From contig OZ038398.1 of NCBI GenBank assembly GCA_964036045.1, positions 22,782,486 to 22,846,485 on the forward strand: a stretch of DNA of 64,000 bases, written 5' to 3'. This DNA comes from Eutreptiella sp. 'Long Island Sound 2002' (taxonomy: Eukaryota > Euglenozoa > Euglenophyceae > Eutreptiales > Eutreptiaceae). Under the pieces are notes generated by a model. That model saw only the letters and a list, made by a program, of their open reading frames with translations, was not told where the DNA came from and did not search any database. Below, one piece after another: positions 39,751-54,054 of the stretch (its first letter is position 1; every line of letters starts with the position of its first letter). Both the position numbers and the translations under genes were made by a program.

Positions 39751-41140
39751 TCCGGAAGCGCCGGAACATGTTCCGGAAGCGCCGGAACATGTTCCGGAAG
39801 CGCCGGAACATGTTCCGGAAGCACCGGAACGTGTTCCGGAAGCGCCGGAACGTGTTCCGGAAGCGCCGGAACATGTTCCGGAAGCACCGGAACATGTTCC
39901 GGAAGGACCGGAACATGTTCCGGAAGCGCCGGAACATGTTCCGGAAGCAACGGAACGTGTTCCGGAAGCGTCGGAACATGTTCCGGAAGCGCCGGAACAT
40001 GTTCCGGAAGCACGGGAACATGTTCCGGAAGGACCGGAACATGTTCCGGAAGCGCTGGAACATGTTCCGGAAGGGCCGGAACATGTTCCGGAAGCGTCGG
40101 AACATGTTCCGGAAGGACCGGAACATGTTCCGGAAGCGCCGGAACATGTTCCGGAAGCACCGGAACATGTTCCGGAAGGACCGGAACATGTTCCGGAAGC
40201 GCTGGAACATGTTCCGGAAGCGCCGGAACATGTTCCGGAAGCGACGGAACATGTTCCGGAAGCGCCGGAACATGTTCCGGAAGAACCGGAACATGTTCCG
40301 GAAGCACCGGAACATGTTCCGGAAGCGCCGGATCATGTTCCGGAAGCGCCGGAACATGTTCCGGAAGGACCGGAACATGTTCCGTAAGCACCGGAACATG
40401 TTCCGGAAGCGCCGGAACATGTTCCGGAAGCACCGGAACATGTTCCGGAAGGACCGGAACATGTTCCGGAAGGGCCGGAACATGCCCCGGAAGGACCGGA
40501 ACATGTTCCGGAAGGACCGGAACATGTTCCGGTAGCACCGGAAAATGTTCCGGAAGCGCCGGAACATGTTCCGGAAGCGCCGAAACATGTTCCGGAAGCG
40601 CCGGAACATGTTCCGGAAGGACCGGAACATGTTCCGGAAGCGCCGGAACATGTTCCGGAAGAGCCGGAACATGTTCCGGAAGCGCCGGAACATGTTCCGG
40701 AAGCGACAAAACATGTTCCGGAAGCGACGAAACATGTTCCGGAAGCGCCGGAACATGTTCCGGAAGCACCGAAACATGTTCCGGAAGCACCGGAACATGT
40801 TCCGGAAGCGCCGGAACATGTTCCGGAAGCGCCGGAACATGTTCTGGAAGCGACGGAACATGTTCCGGAAGCGCCGGAACGTGTTCCGGAAGCGCCGGAA
40901 CATGTTCCAGAAGGACCGGAACATGTTCCGGAAGCGCCGGAACATGTTCCGGAAGCGCCGGAACATGTTCCTGAAGGACCGGATCATGTTCCGGAAGCAC
41001 CGGAACATGTTCCGGAAGGGCCGGAACATGTTCCGGAAGCGCCGGAACATGTTCCGGAAGGACCGGAACATGTTCCGGAAGGACCGGAACATGTTCCGGA
41101 AGCGCCGGAACATGTTCCGGAAGGACCGGAACATGTTCCG
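39751..41140. repeat. Tract resembling the 8-11.7 kb block
   Basis: The landmark order ttccgtaagc (about 40,380), catgccccgg (about 40,482), ggtagcacc (40,531) and ttcctgaagg (40,970) is the same as at 9,859, 9,919, 9,968 and 11,687. The intervening aagagcc, aagcgacaaaac and aagcgacgaaac monomers are shared. The tract is shorter than its partner, and the catggtcc...ccctattcc cassette is missing. Confidence 0.85.
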
Positions 41141-44100
41141 ATGCTTCCGGAACATGTTCCGGAAGCACCGGAACATATTCTGGAGGCACCGGAACATGTT
41201 CTGGAAGCACCGGAACATGTTCCGGAAGCGCCGGAACATGTTCCGGAAGGACCGGAACATGTTCCGGAAGCGCCGGAACATGTTCCGGAAGGACCGGAAC
41301 ATGTTCCGGAAGCGCCGAAACATGTTCCGGAAGCGCCGGAACATGTTCCGGAAGGACCGGAACATGTTCCGGAAGCGCCGGAACATGTTCCGGAAGCGCC
41401 GGAACATGTTCCGGAAGCGCCGGAACATGTTCCGGAAGCGACAAAACATGTTCCGGAAGCGACGAAACATGTTCCGGAAGCGCCGGAACATGTTCCAGAA
41501 GCACCGGAACATGTTCCGGAAGCGCCGGAACATGTTCCGAAAGGACCGGGACATGTTCCGGAAGCGCCGGAACATGTTCCGGAAGAGCCGGAACATGTTC
41601 CGGAAGCACCGGAACATGTTCCGGAAGCGACAAAACATGTTCCGGAAGCGACGAAACATGTTCCGGAAGCGCCGGAACATGTTCCGGAAGCACCGGAACA
41701 TGTTCCGGAAGCGCCGGAACATGTTTCGGAAGCGCCGGAACATGTTCCGGAAGCGCCGGAACATGTTCCGGAAGGACCGGAACATGTTCCGGAAGCACCG
41801 GAACATGTTCCGGAAGCGCCGGAACATGTTCCGGAAGCGCCGGAACATGTTCCGGAAGGACCGGAACATGTTCCGGAAGGACCGGAACATGTTCCGGAAG
41901 CGCCGGAACATGTTCCGGAAGCACCGGAACATGTTCCGATGCTTCCGGAACATGTTCCGGAAGCACCGGAACATGTTCCGGAGGCACCGGAACATGTTCT
42001 GGAAGCACCGGAACATGTTCCGGAAGCGCCGGAACATGTTCCGGAAGGACCGGAACATGTTCCGGAAGCGCCGGAACATGTTCCGGAAGCGCCGGAACAT
42101 GTTCTGGAAGGACCGGAACATGTTCCGGAAGCACCGGAACATGTTCCGGAAGCGCCGGAACATGTTCCGGAAGGGCCGGAACATGTTCCGGAAGGACCGG
42201 AACATGTTCCGGAAGTACCGGAACATGTTCCGGAAGCACCGGAAAATGTTCCGGAAGCACCGGAACATGTTCCGGAAGCGCCGGAACATGTTCCGGAAGC
42301 GCCGGAACATGTTCCGCAAGGACCGGAACATGTTCCGGAAGCGCCGGAACATGTTCCGGAAGCGCCGGAACATGTTCCGGAAGCGCCGGAACATGTTCTG
42401 GAAGGACCGGAACATGTTCCGGAAGGACCGGAACATGTTCCGGAAGCACCGGAACATGTTCCGGAAGCGCCGGAACATCTTCCGGAAGGACCGGAACATG
42501 TTGCGGAAGCACCGGAACATGTTCCGGAAGCGCAGGAACATGTTCCGGAAGGACCGGAACATGTTCCGGAAGCGCCCGAGCATGTTCCGGAAGGACTGGA
42601 ACATGTTCCGGAAGCGCCGGAACATGTTCCGGAAGCGCCGGAACATGTTCTGGAAGGACCGGAACATGTTCCGGAAGGACCGGAACATGTTCCGGAAGCA
42701 CCGGAACATGTTCCGGAAGGACCGGAACATGTTCCGGAAGCGCCAGAACATGTTCCGGAAGCGCCGGAACATGTTCCGGAAGCACCCGAACATGTTCCGG
42801 AAGGACCGGAACATGTCCCGGAAGGACCGGAACATGTTCCGGAAGCACCGGAACATTTTCCGGAAGCACCGGAACACGTTCCGGAAGCACCGGAACACGT
42901 TCCGGAAGCGCCGGAACATGTTCCGGAAGCACCGGAACACGTTCCGGAAGCACCGGAACACGTTCCGGAAGCGCCGGAACATGTTCCGGAAGCACCGGAA
43001 CATGTTCCGGAAGCGCCGGAACATGTTCCGGAAGCGCCGGAACATGTTCCGGAAGCGCCGGAACATGTTCCGGAAGCACCGGAACATGTTCCGGAAGCGG
43101 TGGAACATGTTCCGGAAGCGCTGGAACATGTTCCGGAAGGACCGGAACATGTTCCGGAAGCGCCGGAACATGTTCCGGAAGCGCCGGAACATGTTCCGGA
43201 AGGACCGGAACATGTTCCGGAAGCACCGGAACATGTTCCGGAAGCGCCGGAACATGTTCCGGAAGCGCCGGAACATGTTCCGGAAGGACCGGAACATGTT
43301 CCGGAAGGACCGGAACATGTTCCGGAAGCGCCGGAACATGTTCCGGAAGCACCGGAACATGTTCCGATGCTTCCGGAACATGTTCCGGAAGCACCGGAAC
43401 ATGTTCCGGAGGCACCGGAACATGTTCTGGAAGCACCGGAACATGTTCCGGAAGCGCCGGAACATGTTCCGGAAGGACCGGAACATGTTCCGGAAGCGCC
43501 GGAACATGTTCCGGAAGCGCCGGGACATGTTCTGGAAGGACCGGAACATGTTCCGGAAGCACCGGAACATGTTCCGGAAGCGCCGGAACATGTTCCGGAA
43601 GGGCCGGAACATGTTCCGGAAGGACCGGAACATGTTCCGGAAGTACCGGAACATGTTCCGGAAGCACCGGAAAATGTTCCGGAAGCACCGGAACATGTTC
43701 CGGAAGCGCCGGAACATGTTCCGGAAGCGCCGGAACATGTTCCGCAAGGACCGGAACATGTTCCGGAAGCGCCGGAACATGTTCCGGAAGCGCCGGAACA
43801 TGTTCCGGAAGCGCCGGAACATGTTCCGGAAGGGCCGGAACATGTTCCGGAAGGACCGGAACATGTTCCGGAAGCACCGGAACATGTTCCGGAAGCGCCG
43901 GAAAATCTTCCGGAAGGACCGGAACATGTTCCGGAAGCACCGGAACATGTTCCGGAAGCGCAGGAACATGTTCCGGAAGGACCGGAACATGTTCCGGAAG
44001 CGCCGGAGCATGTTCCGGAAGGACTGGAACATGTTCCGGAAGCGCCGGAACATGTTCCGGAAGCGCCGGAACATGTTCTGGAAGGACCGGAACATGTTCC

Positions 44101-46851
44101 GGAAGGACCGGAACATGTTCCGGAAGCACCGGAACATGTTCCGGAAGCGCCGGAACATGTTCCGGAAGGGCCGGAACATGTTCCGGAAGGACCGGAACAT
44201 GTTCCGGAAGGACCGGAACATGTTCCGGAAGTACCGGAACATGTTCCGGAAGCGCCGGAACATGTTCCGGAAGCGCCGGAACATGTTCCGGAAGGACCGG
44301 AACATGTTCCGGAAGTACCGGAACATGTTCCGGAAGCACCGGAAAATGTTCCGGAAGCACCGGAACATGTTCCGGAAGCGCCGGAACATGTTCCGGAAGC
44401 GCCGGAACATGTTCCGCAAGGACCGGAACATGTTCCGGAAGCGCCGGAACATGTTCCGGAAGCGCCGGAACATGTTCCGGAAGCGCCGGAACATGTTCTG
44501 GAAGGACCGGAACATGTTCCGGAAGGACCGGAACATGTTCCGGAAGCACCGGAACATGTTCCGGAAGCGCCGGAACATCTTCCGGAAGGACCGGAACATG
44601 TTCCGGAAGCACCGGAACATGTTCCGGAAGCGCAGGAACATGTTCCGGAAGGACCGGAACATGTTCCGGAAGCGCCGGAGCATGTTCCGGAAGGACTGGA
44701 ACATGTTCCGGAAGCGCCGGAACATGTTCCGGAAGCGCCGGAACATGTTCTGGAAGGACCGGAACATGTTCCGGAAGGACCGGAACATGTTCCGGAAGGA
44801 CCGGAACATGTTCCGGAAGCGCCGGAACATGTTCCGGAAGGGCCGGAACATGTTCCGGAAGGACCGGAACATGTTCCGGAAGGACCGGAACATGTTCCGG
44901 AAGTACCGGAACATGTTCCGGAAGCGCCGGAACATGTTCCGGAAGGACCGGAACATGTTCTGGAAGCACCGGAAAATGTTCCGGAAGCACCGGAACATGT
45001 TCCGGAAGCACCGGAACATGTTCCGGAAGCACCGGAACATGTTCCGGAAGCACCGGAACATGTTCCGGAAGCGCCGGAACATGTTCCGGAAGCGCCGGAA
45101 CATGTTCCGGAAGCGCCGGAACATGTTCCGGAAGCGACGGAACATGTTCCGGAAGCGCCGGAACGTGTTCCGGAAGCGCCGGAACATGTTCCGGAAGGAC
45201 CGGAACATGTTCCGGAAGCGCCGGAACATGTTCCGGAAGGACCGGAACATGTTCCGGAAGGACCGGAACATGTTCCGGAAGCACCGGAACATGTTCCGAT
45301 GCTTCCGGAACATGTTCCGGAAGCACCGGAACATGTTCCGGAAGGACCGGAACATGTTCTGGAAGCACCGGAACATGTTCCGGAAGCGCCGGAACATGTT
45401 CCGGAAGGACCGGAACATGTTCCGGAAGCGCCGGAACATGTTCCGGAAGGACCGGAACATGTTCTGGAAGGACCGGAACATGTTCCGGAAGCACCGGAAC
45501 ATGTTCCGGAAGCGCCGGAACATGTTCCGGAAGGGCCGGAACATGTTCCGGAAGCACCGGAACATGTTCCGGAAGCGCCGGAACATGTTCCGGAAGCGCC
45601 GGAACATGTTCCGCAAGGACCGGAACATGTTCCGGAAGCGCCGGAACATGTTCTGGAAGGACCGGAACATGTTCCGGAAGGACCGGAACATGTTCCGGAA
45701 GCACCGGAACATGTTCCGGAAGCGCCGGAAAATCTTCCGGAAGGACCGGAACATGTTCCGGAAGCACCGGAACATGTTCCGGAAGCGCAGGAACATGTTC
45801 CGGAAGGACCGGAACATGTTCCGGGAGCGCCGGAGCATGTTCCGGAAGGACTGGAACATGTTCCGGAAGCGCCGGAACATGTTCCGGAAGCGCCGGAACA
45901 TGTTCTGGAAGGACGGGAACATGTTCCGGAAGCACCTGAACATGTTCCGGAAGCACCGGAACATGTTCCGGAAGCGCCGGAACATGTTCCGGAAGGGCCG
46001 GAACATGTTCCGGAAGGACCGGAACATGTTCCGGAAGGACCGGAACATGTTCCGGAAGTACCGGAACATGTTCCGGAAGCGCCGGAACATGTTCCGGAAG
46101 CGGCGGAACATGTTCCGGAAGGACCGGAACATGTTCCGGAAGCACCGGAAAATGTTCCGGAAGCACCGGAACATGTTCCGGAAGCACCGGAACATGTTCC
46201 GGAAGCACCGGAACATGTTCCGGAAGCGACGGAACATATTCCGGAAGCACCGGAACATGTTCTGGAAGGACCGGAACATGTTCCGGAAGGACCGGAACAT
46301 GTTCCGGAAGCGCCGGAACATGTTCCGGAAGCGGCGGAACATGTTCCGGAAGCACCCGAACATGTTCCGGAAGGACCGGAACATGTTCCGGAAGGACCGG
46401 AACATGTTCCGGAAGCACCGGAACATTTTCCGGAAGCACCGGAACACGTTCCGGAAGCACCGGAACACGTTCCGGAAGCGCCGGAACATGTTCCGGAAGC
46501 GCCGGAACATGTTCCGGAAGCGCCGGAACATGTTCCGGAAGCGCCGGAACATGTTCCGGAAGCGCCGGAACATGTTCCGGAAGCACCGGAACATGTTCCG
46601 GAAGCGGTGGAACATGTTCCGGACGCGCCGGAACATGTTCCGGAAGCACCGGAACATGTTCCGGAAGCACCGGATCATGTTCCGGAAGCGCCGGATCATG
46701 TTCCGGAAGCGCCGGAACATGTTCCGGAAGCCCCGCAACATGTTCCGGAAGCGCCGGAACATGTTCCGAAAGCACCGGAACATGTTCCGGAAGCACCGGA
46801 ACATGTTCCGGAAGCACCGGAACATGTTCCGGAAGCACCGGAACATGTTCC
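41141..46851. repeat. Homogenised HOR tract, second large block
   Basis: About 272 monomers in constant phase. The unit word gatgctt / ggaggcacc / ttctggaagcacc recurs at about 41,938, 43,366 and 45,299 (the last without ggaggcacc). The acacgttcc, gcggtgg and gcgctgg series seen at 14-26 kb is present. An unusual cacctgaac variant next to ggacggg occurs at 45,911-45,940. Confidence 0.85.
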
Positions 46852-49800
46852 GGAAGCTACGGAACATGTTCCGGAAGCGCCGGAACATGTTCCGGAAGCG
46901 CCGGAACATGTTCCGGAAGAACCGGAACATGTTCCGGAAGCACCGGAACATGTTCCAGAAGCGCCGGAACATGTTCCGGAAGCGCCGGAACATGTTCTGG
47001 AAGGACCGGAACATGTTCCGGAAGGACCGGAACATGTTCCGGAAGCACCGGAACATGTTCCGGAAGCGCCGGATTATCTTCCGAAAGGACCGGAACATGT
47101 TCCGGAAGCACCGGAACATGTTCCGGAAGCGCAGGAACATGTTCCGGAAGGACCGGAACATGTTCCGGAAGCGCCGGAGCATGTTCCGGAAGGACTGGAA
47201 CATGTTCCGGAAGCACCGGAACATGTTCCGGAAGCGCCGGGACATGTTCTGGAAGGACCGGAACATGTTCCGGAAGCACCGGAACATGTTCCGGAAGCGC
47301 CGGAACATGTTCCGGAAGGGCCGGAACATGTTCCGGAAGGACCGGAACATGTTCCGGAAGGACCGGAACATGTTCCGGAAGTACCGGAACATGTTCCGGA
47401 AGCGCCGGAACATGTTCCGGAAGCGCCGGAACATGTTCCGGAAGGACCGGAACATGTTCCGGAAGCACCGGAAAATGTTCCGGAAGGACCGGAACATGTT
47501 CCGGAAGCACCGGAAAATGTTCCGGAAGCGCCGGAACATGTTCCGGAAGCGACGGAACATGTTCCGGAAGCACCGGAACATGTTCCGGAAGCGTCGGAAC
47601 ATGTTCCGGAAGCGCCGGAACATGTTCCGGAAGCACCCGAACATGTTCCGGAAGGACCGGAACGTGTTCCGGAAGGACCGGAACATGTTCCGGAAGCACC
47701 GGAACACGTTCCGGAAGCACCGGAACACGTTCCGGAAGGACCGGAACATGTTGCGGAAGGACCGGAACATGTTCCGGAAGCACCGGAACATGTTCCGGAA
47801 GCGCCGGAACATGTTCCGGAAGGGCCGGAACATGTTCCGGAAGCACCGGAACATGTTCCGGAAGCACCGGAACATGTTCCGGAAGCGCCGGAACATGTTC
47901 CGGAAGGACCGGAACATGTTCCGGAAGCACCGGAAAATGTTCCGGAAGCACCGGAACATGTTCCGGAAGCGACGGAACATGTTCCGGAAGCACCGGAACA
48001 TGTTCCGGAAGCGTCGGAACATGTTCCGGAAGCGCCGGAACATGTTCCGGAAGCACCGGAACATGTTCCGGAAGCGCCGGAACATGTTCCGGAAGCGCCG
48101 GAACATGTTCCGCAAGGACCGGAACATGTTCCGGAAGCGCCGGAACATGTTCCGGAAGCGCCGGAACATGTTCCGGAAGCGCCGGAACATGTTCTGGAAG
48201 GACCAGAACATGTTCCGGAAGGACCGGAACATGTTCCGGAAGCACCGGAACATGTTCCGGAAGCGCCGGAACATCTTCCGGAAGGACCGGAACATGTTCC
48301 GGAAGCACCGGAACATGTTCCGGAAGCGCAGGAACATGTTCCGGAAGGACCGGAACATGTTCCGGAAGCGCCGGAGCATGTTCCGGAAGGACTGGAACAT
48401 GTTCCGGAAGCGCCGGAACATGTTCCGGAAGCGCCGGAACATGTTCTGGAAGGACCGGAACATGTTCCGGAAGGACCGGAACATGTTCCGGAAGGACCGG
48501 AACATGTTCCGGAAGCGCCGGAACATGTTCCGGAAGGGCCGGAACATGTTCCGGAAGGACCGGAACATGTTCCGGAAGGACCGGAACATGTTCCGGAAGT
48601 ACCGGAACATGTTCCGGAAGCGCCGGAACATGTTCCGGAAGCGCCGGAACATGTTCCGGAAGGACCGGAACATGTTCCGGAAGCACCGGAAAATGTTCCG
48701 GAAGCACCGGAACATGTTCCGGAAGCGTCGGAACATGTTCCGGAAGCGCCGGAACATGTTCCGACGCTTCCGGAACATGTTCCGGAAGGACCGGAACATG
48801 TTCCGGAAGGACCGGAACATGTTCCGGAAGCGCCGGAACATGTTCCGGAAGCGCCGGAACATGTTCCGGAAGCACCCGAACATGTTCCGGAAGGACCGGA
48901 ACATGTTCCGGAAGCACCGGAACATTTTCCGGAAGCACCGGAACACGTTCCGGAAGCACCGGAACACGTTCCGGAAGCGCCGGAACATGTTCCGGAAGCA
49001 CCGGAACATGTTCCGGAAGCGCCGGAACATGTTCCGGAAGCGCCGGAACATGTTCCGGAAGCGGTGGAACATGTTCCGGAAGCACCGGAACATGTTCCGG
49101 AAGCGGTGGAACATGTTCCGGAAGCGCTGGAACATGTTCCGGACGCGCCGGAACATGTTCCGGAAGCACCGGAACATGTTCCGGAAGCACCGGAACATGT
49201 TCCGGAAGCGCCGGAACATGTTCCGGAAGCGCCGGAACATGTTCCGAAAGCGCCGGAACATGTTCCGGAAGCGCCGGAACATGTTCCGGAAGCGACGGAA
49301 CATGTTCCGGAAGCGCCGGAACGTGTTCCGGAAGCGCCGGAACATGTTCCGGAAGGACCGGAACATGTTCCGGAAGCGCCGGAACATGTTCCGGAAGCGC
49401 CGGAACATGTTCCGGAAGGACCGGAACATGTTCCGGAAGGACCGGAACATGTTCCGGAAGCACCGGAACATGTTCCGATGCTTCCGGAACATGTTCCGGA
49501 AGCACCGGAACATGTTCCGGAGGCACCGGAACATGTTCTGGAAGCACCGGAACATGTTCCGGAAGCGCCGGAACATGTTCCGGAAGGACCGGAACATGTT
49601 CCGGAAGCGCCGGAACATGTTCCGGAAGGACCGGAACATGTTCTGGAAGGACCGGAACATGTTCCGGAAGCACCGGAACATGTTCCGGAAGCGCCGGAAC
49701 ATGTTCCGGAAGGGCCGGAACATGTTCCGGAAGGACCGGAACATGTTCCGGAAGTACCGGAACATGTTCCGGAAGCACCGGAAAATGTTCCGGAAGCACC

Positions 49801-51177
49801 GGAACATGTTCCGGAAGCGCCGGAACATGTTCCGGAAGCGCCGGAACATGTTCCGCAAGGACCGGAACATGTTCCGGAAGCGCCGGAACATGTTCTGGAA
49901 GGACCGGAACATGTTCCGGAAGGACCGGAACATGTTCCGGAAGCACCGGAACATGTTCCGGAAGCGCCGGAAAATCTTCCGGAAGGACCGGAACATGTTC
50001 CGGAAGCACCGGAACATGTTCCGGAAGCGCAGGAACATGTTCCGGAAGGACCGGAACATGTTCCGGGAGCGCCGGAGCATGTTCCGGAAGGACTGGAACA
50101 TGTTCCGGAAGCGCCGGAACATGTTCCGGAAGCGCCGGAACATGTTCTGGAAGGACGGGAACATGTTCCGGAAGCACCTGAACATGTTCCGGAAGCACCG
50201 GAACATGTTCCGGAAGCGACGGAACATGTTCCGGAAGGGCCGGAACATGTTCCGGAAGGACCGGAACATGTTCCGGAAGGACCGGAACATGTTCCGGAAG
50301 TACCGGAACATGTTCCGGAAGCGCCGGAACATGTTCCGGAAGCGCCGGAACATGTTCCGGAAGGACCGGAACATGTTCCGGAAGCGACGGAAAATGTTCC
50401 GGAAGCACCGGAACATGTTCCGGAAGCACCGGAACATGTTCCGGAAGCACCGGAACATGTTCCGGAAGCGACGGAACATATTCCGGAAGCACCGGAACAT
50501 GTTCCGGAAGCGTCGGAACATGTTCCGGAAGCGCCGGAACATGTTCCGACGCTTCCGGAACATGTTCTGGAAGGACCGGAACATGTTCCGGAAGGACCGG
50601 AACATGTTCCGGAAGCGCCGGAACATGTTCCGGAAGCGCCGGAACATGTTCCGGAAGCACCCGAACATGTTCCGGAAGGACCGGAACATGTTCCGGAAGG
50701 ACCGGAACATGTTCCGGAAGCACCGGAACATTTTCCGGAAGCACCGGAACACGTTCCGGAAGCACCGGAACACGTTCCGGAAGCGCCGGAACATGTTCCG
50801 GAAGCGCCGGAACATGTTCCGGAAGCGCCGGAACATGTTCCGGAAGCGCCGGAACATGTTCCGGAAGCGCCGGAACATGTTCCGGAAGCACCGGAACATG
50901 TTCCGGAAGCGGTGGAACATGTTCCGGACGCGCCGGAACATGTTCCGGAAGCACCGGAACATGTTCCGGAAGCACCGGATCATGTTCCGGAAGCGCCGGA
51001 TCATGTTCCGGAAGCGCCGGAACATGTTCCGGAAGCCCCGCAACATGTTCCGGAAGCGCCGGAACATGTTCCGAAAGCACCGGAACATGTTCCGGAAGCA
51101 CCGGAACATGTTCCGGAAGCACCGGAACATGTTCCGGAAGCACCGGAACATGTTCCGGAAGCACCGGAACATGTTCC
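46852..51177. repeat. Higher-order unit, 4,326 bp (206 monomers)
   Basis: It is bounded by aagctac spacers at 46,852 and 51,178. The internal landmark ggattatcttcc at 47,071 has partners at 51,376 and 54,253. The ggacggg / cacctgaac pair recurs at 50,153, exactly 4,242 bp after 45,911. No phase-breaking indel. Confidence 0.9.
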
Positions 51178-54054
51178 GGAAGCTACGGAACATGTTCCGG
51201 AAGCGCCGGAACATGTTCCGGAAGAACCGGAACATGTTCCGGAAGCACCGGAACATGTTCCAGAAGCGCCGGAACATGTTCCGGAAGCGCCGGAACATGT
51301 TCTGGAAGGACCGGAACATGTTCCGGAAGGACCGGAACATGTTCCGGAAGCACCGGAACATGTTCCGGAAGCGCCGGATTATCTTCCGGAAGGACCGGAA
51401 CATGTTCCGGAAGCACCGGAACATGTTCCGGAAGCGCAGGAACATGTTCCGGAAGGACCGGAACATGTTCCGGAAGCGCCGGAGCATGTTCCGGAAGGAC
51501 TGGAACATGTTCCGGAAGCACCGGAACATGTTCCGGAAGCGCCGGGACATGTTCTGGAAGGACCGGAACATGTTCCGGAAGCACCGGAACATGTTCCGGA
51601 AGCGCCGGAACATGTTCCGGAAGCGCCGGAACATGTTCCGGAAGCGGTGGAACATGTTCCGGAAGCACCGGAACATGTTCCGGAAGCGGTGGAACATGTT
51701 CCGGAAGCGCTGGAACATGTTCCGGACGCGCCGGAACATGTTCCGGAAGCACCGGAACATGTTCCGGAAGCACCGGAACATGTTCCGGAAGCGCCGGAAC
51801 ATGTTCCGGAAGCGCCGGAACATGTTCCGAAAGCGCCGGAACATGTTCCGGAAGCGCCGGAACATGTTCCGGAAGCGACGGAACATGTTCCGGAAGCGCC
51901 GGAACGTGTTCCGGAAGCGCCGGAACATGTTCCGGAAGGACCGGAACATGTTCCGGAAGCGCCGGAACATGTTCCGGAAGCGCCGGAACATGTTCCGGAA
52001 GGACCGGAACATGTTCCGGAAGGACCGGAACATGTTCCGGAAGCACCGGAACATGTTCCGATGCTTCCGGAACATGTTCCGGAAGCACCGGAACATGTTC
52101 CGGAGGCACCGGAACATGTTCTGGAAGCACCGGAACATGTTCCGGAAGCGCCGGAACATGTTCCGGAAGGACCGGAACATGTTCCGGAAGCGCCGGAACA
52201 TGTTCCGGAAGGACCGGAACATGTTCTGGAAGGACCGGAACATGTTCCGGAAGCACCGGAACATGTTCCGGAAGCGCCGGAACATGTTCCGGAAGGGCCG
52301 GAACATGTTCCGGAAGGACCGGAACATGTTCCGGAAGTACCGGAACATGTTCCGGAAGCACCGGAAAATGTTCCGGAAGCACCGGAACATGTTCCGGAAG
52401 CGCCGGAACATGTTCCGGAAGCGCCGGAACATGTTCCGCAAGGACCGGAACATGTTCCGGAAGCGCCGGAACATGTTCTGGAAGGACCGGAACATGTTCC
52501 GGAAGGACCGGAACATGTTCCGGAAGCACCGGAACATGTTCCGGAAGCGCCGGAAAATCTTCCGGAAGGACCGGAACATGTTCCGGAAGCACCGGAACAT
52601 GTTCCGGAAGCGCAGGAACATGTTCCGGAAGGACCGGAACATGTTCCGGGAGCGCCGGAGCATGTTCCGGAAGGACGGGAACATGTTCCGGAAGCACCTG
52701 AACATGTTCCGGAAGCACCGGAACATGTTCCGGAAGCGACGGAACATGTTCCGGAAGGGCCGGAACATGTTCCGGAAGGACCGGAACATGTTCCGGAAGG
52801 ACCGGAACATGTTCCGGAAGTACCGGAACATGTTCCGGAAGCGCCGGAACATGTTCCGGAAGCGCCGGAACATGTTCCGGAAGGACCGGAACATGTTCCG
52901 GAAGCGACGGAAAATGTTCCGGAAGCACCGGAACATGTTCCGGAAGCACCGGAACATGTTCCGGAAGCACCGGAACATGTTCCGGAAGCGCCGGAACATG
53001 TTCCGGAAGCGCCGGAACATGTTCTGGAAGGACGGGAACATGTTCCGGAAGCACCTGAACATGTTCCGGAAGCACCGGAACATGTTCCGGAAGCGACGGA
53101 ACATGTTCCGGAAGGGCCGGAACATGTTCCGGAAGGACCGGAACATGTTCCGGAAGGACCGGAACATGTTCCGGAAGTACCGGAACATGTTCCGGAAGCG
53201 CCGGAACATGTTCCGGAAGCGCCGGAACATGTTCCGGAAGGACCGGAACATGTTCCGGAAGCGACGGAAAATGTTCCGGAAGCACCGGAACATGTTCCGG
53301 AAGCACCGGAACATGTTCCGGAAGCACCGGAACATGTTCCGGAAGCGACGGAACATATTCCGGAAGCACCGGAACATGTTCCGGAAGCGTCGGAACATGT
53401 TCCGGAAGCGCCGGAACATGTTCCGACGCTTCCGGAACATGTTCTGGAAGGACCGGAACATGTTCCGGAAGGACCGGAACATGTTCCGGAAGCGCCGGAA
53501 CATGTTCCGGAAGCGCCGGAACATGTTCCGGAAGCACCCGAACATGTTCCGGAAGGACCGGAACATGTTCCGGAAGGACCGGAACATGTTCCGGAAGCAC
53601 CGGAACATTTTCCGGAAGCACCGGAACACGTTCCGGAAGCACCGGAACACGTTCCGGAAGCGCCGGAACATGTTCCGGAAGCGCCGGAACATGTTCCGGA
53701 AGCGCCGGAACATGTTCCGGAAGCGCCGGAACATGTTCCGGAAGCGCCGGAACATGTTCCGGAAGCACCGGAACATGTTCCGGAAGCGGTGGAACATGTT
53801 CCGGACGCGCCGGAACATGTTCCGGAAGCACCGGAACATGTTCCGGAAGCACCGGATCATGTTCCGGAAGCGCCGGATCATGTTCCGGAAGCGCCGGAAC
53901 ATGTTCCGGAAGCCCCGCAACATGTTCCGGAAGCGCCGGAACATGTTCCGAAAGCACCGGAACATGTTCCGGAAGCACCGGAACATGTTCCGGAAGCACC
54001 GGAACATGTTCCGGAAGCACCGGAACATGTTCCGGAAGCACCGGAACATGTTCC
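51178..54054. repeat. Higher-order unit, 2,877 bp (137 monomers)
   Basis: Tandem relative of the preceding unit, about 1.4 kb shorter. Three independent landmarks (aagctac, ggattatcttcc and ggacgcgcc) all give the same 2,877-bp offset to the next or previous copy. It includes a 357-bp (17-monomer) tandem duplication starting at 52,673 and 53,030, marked by ggacggg and cacctgaac. Confidence 0.92.
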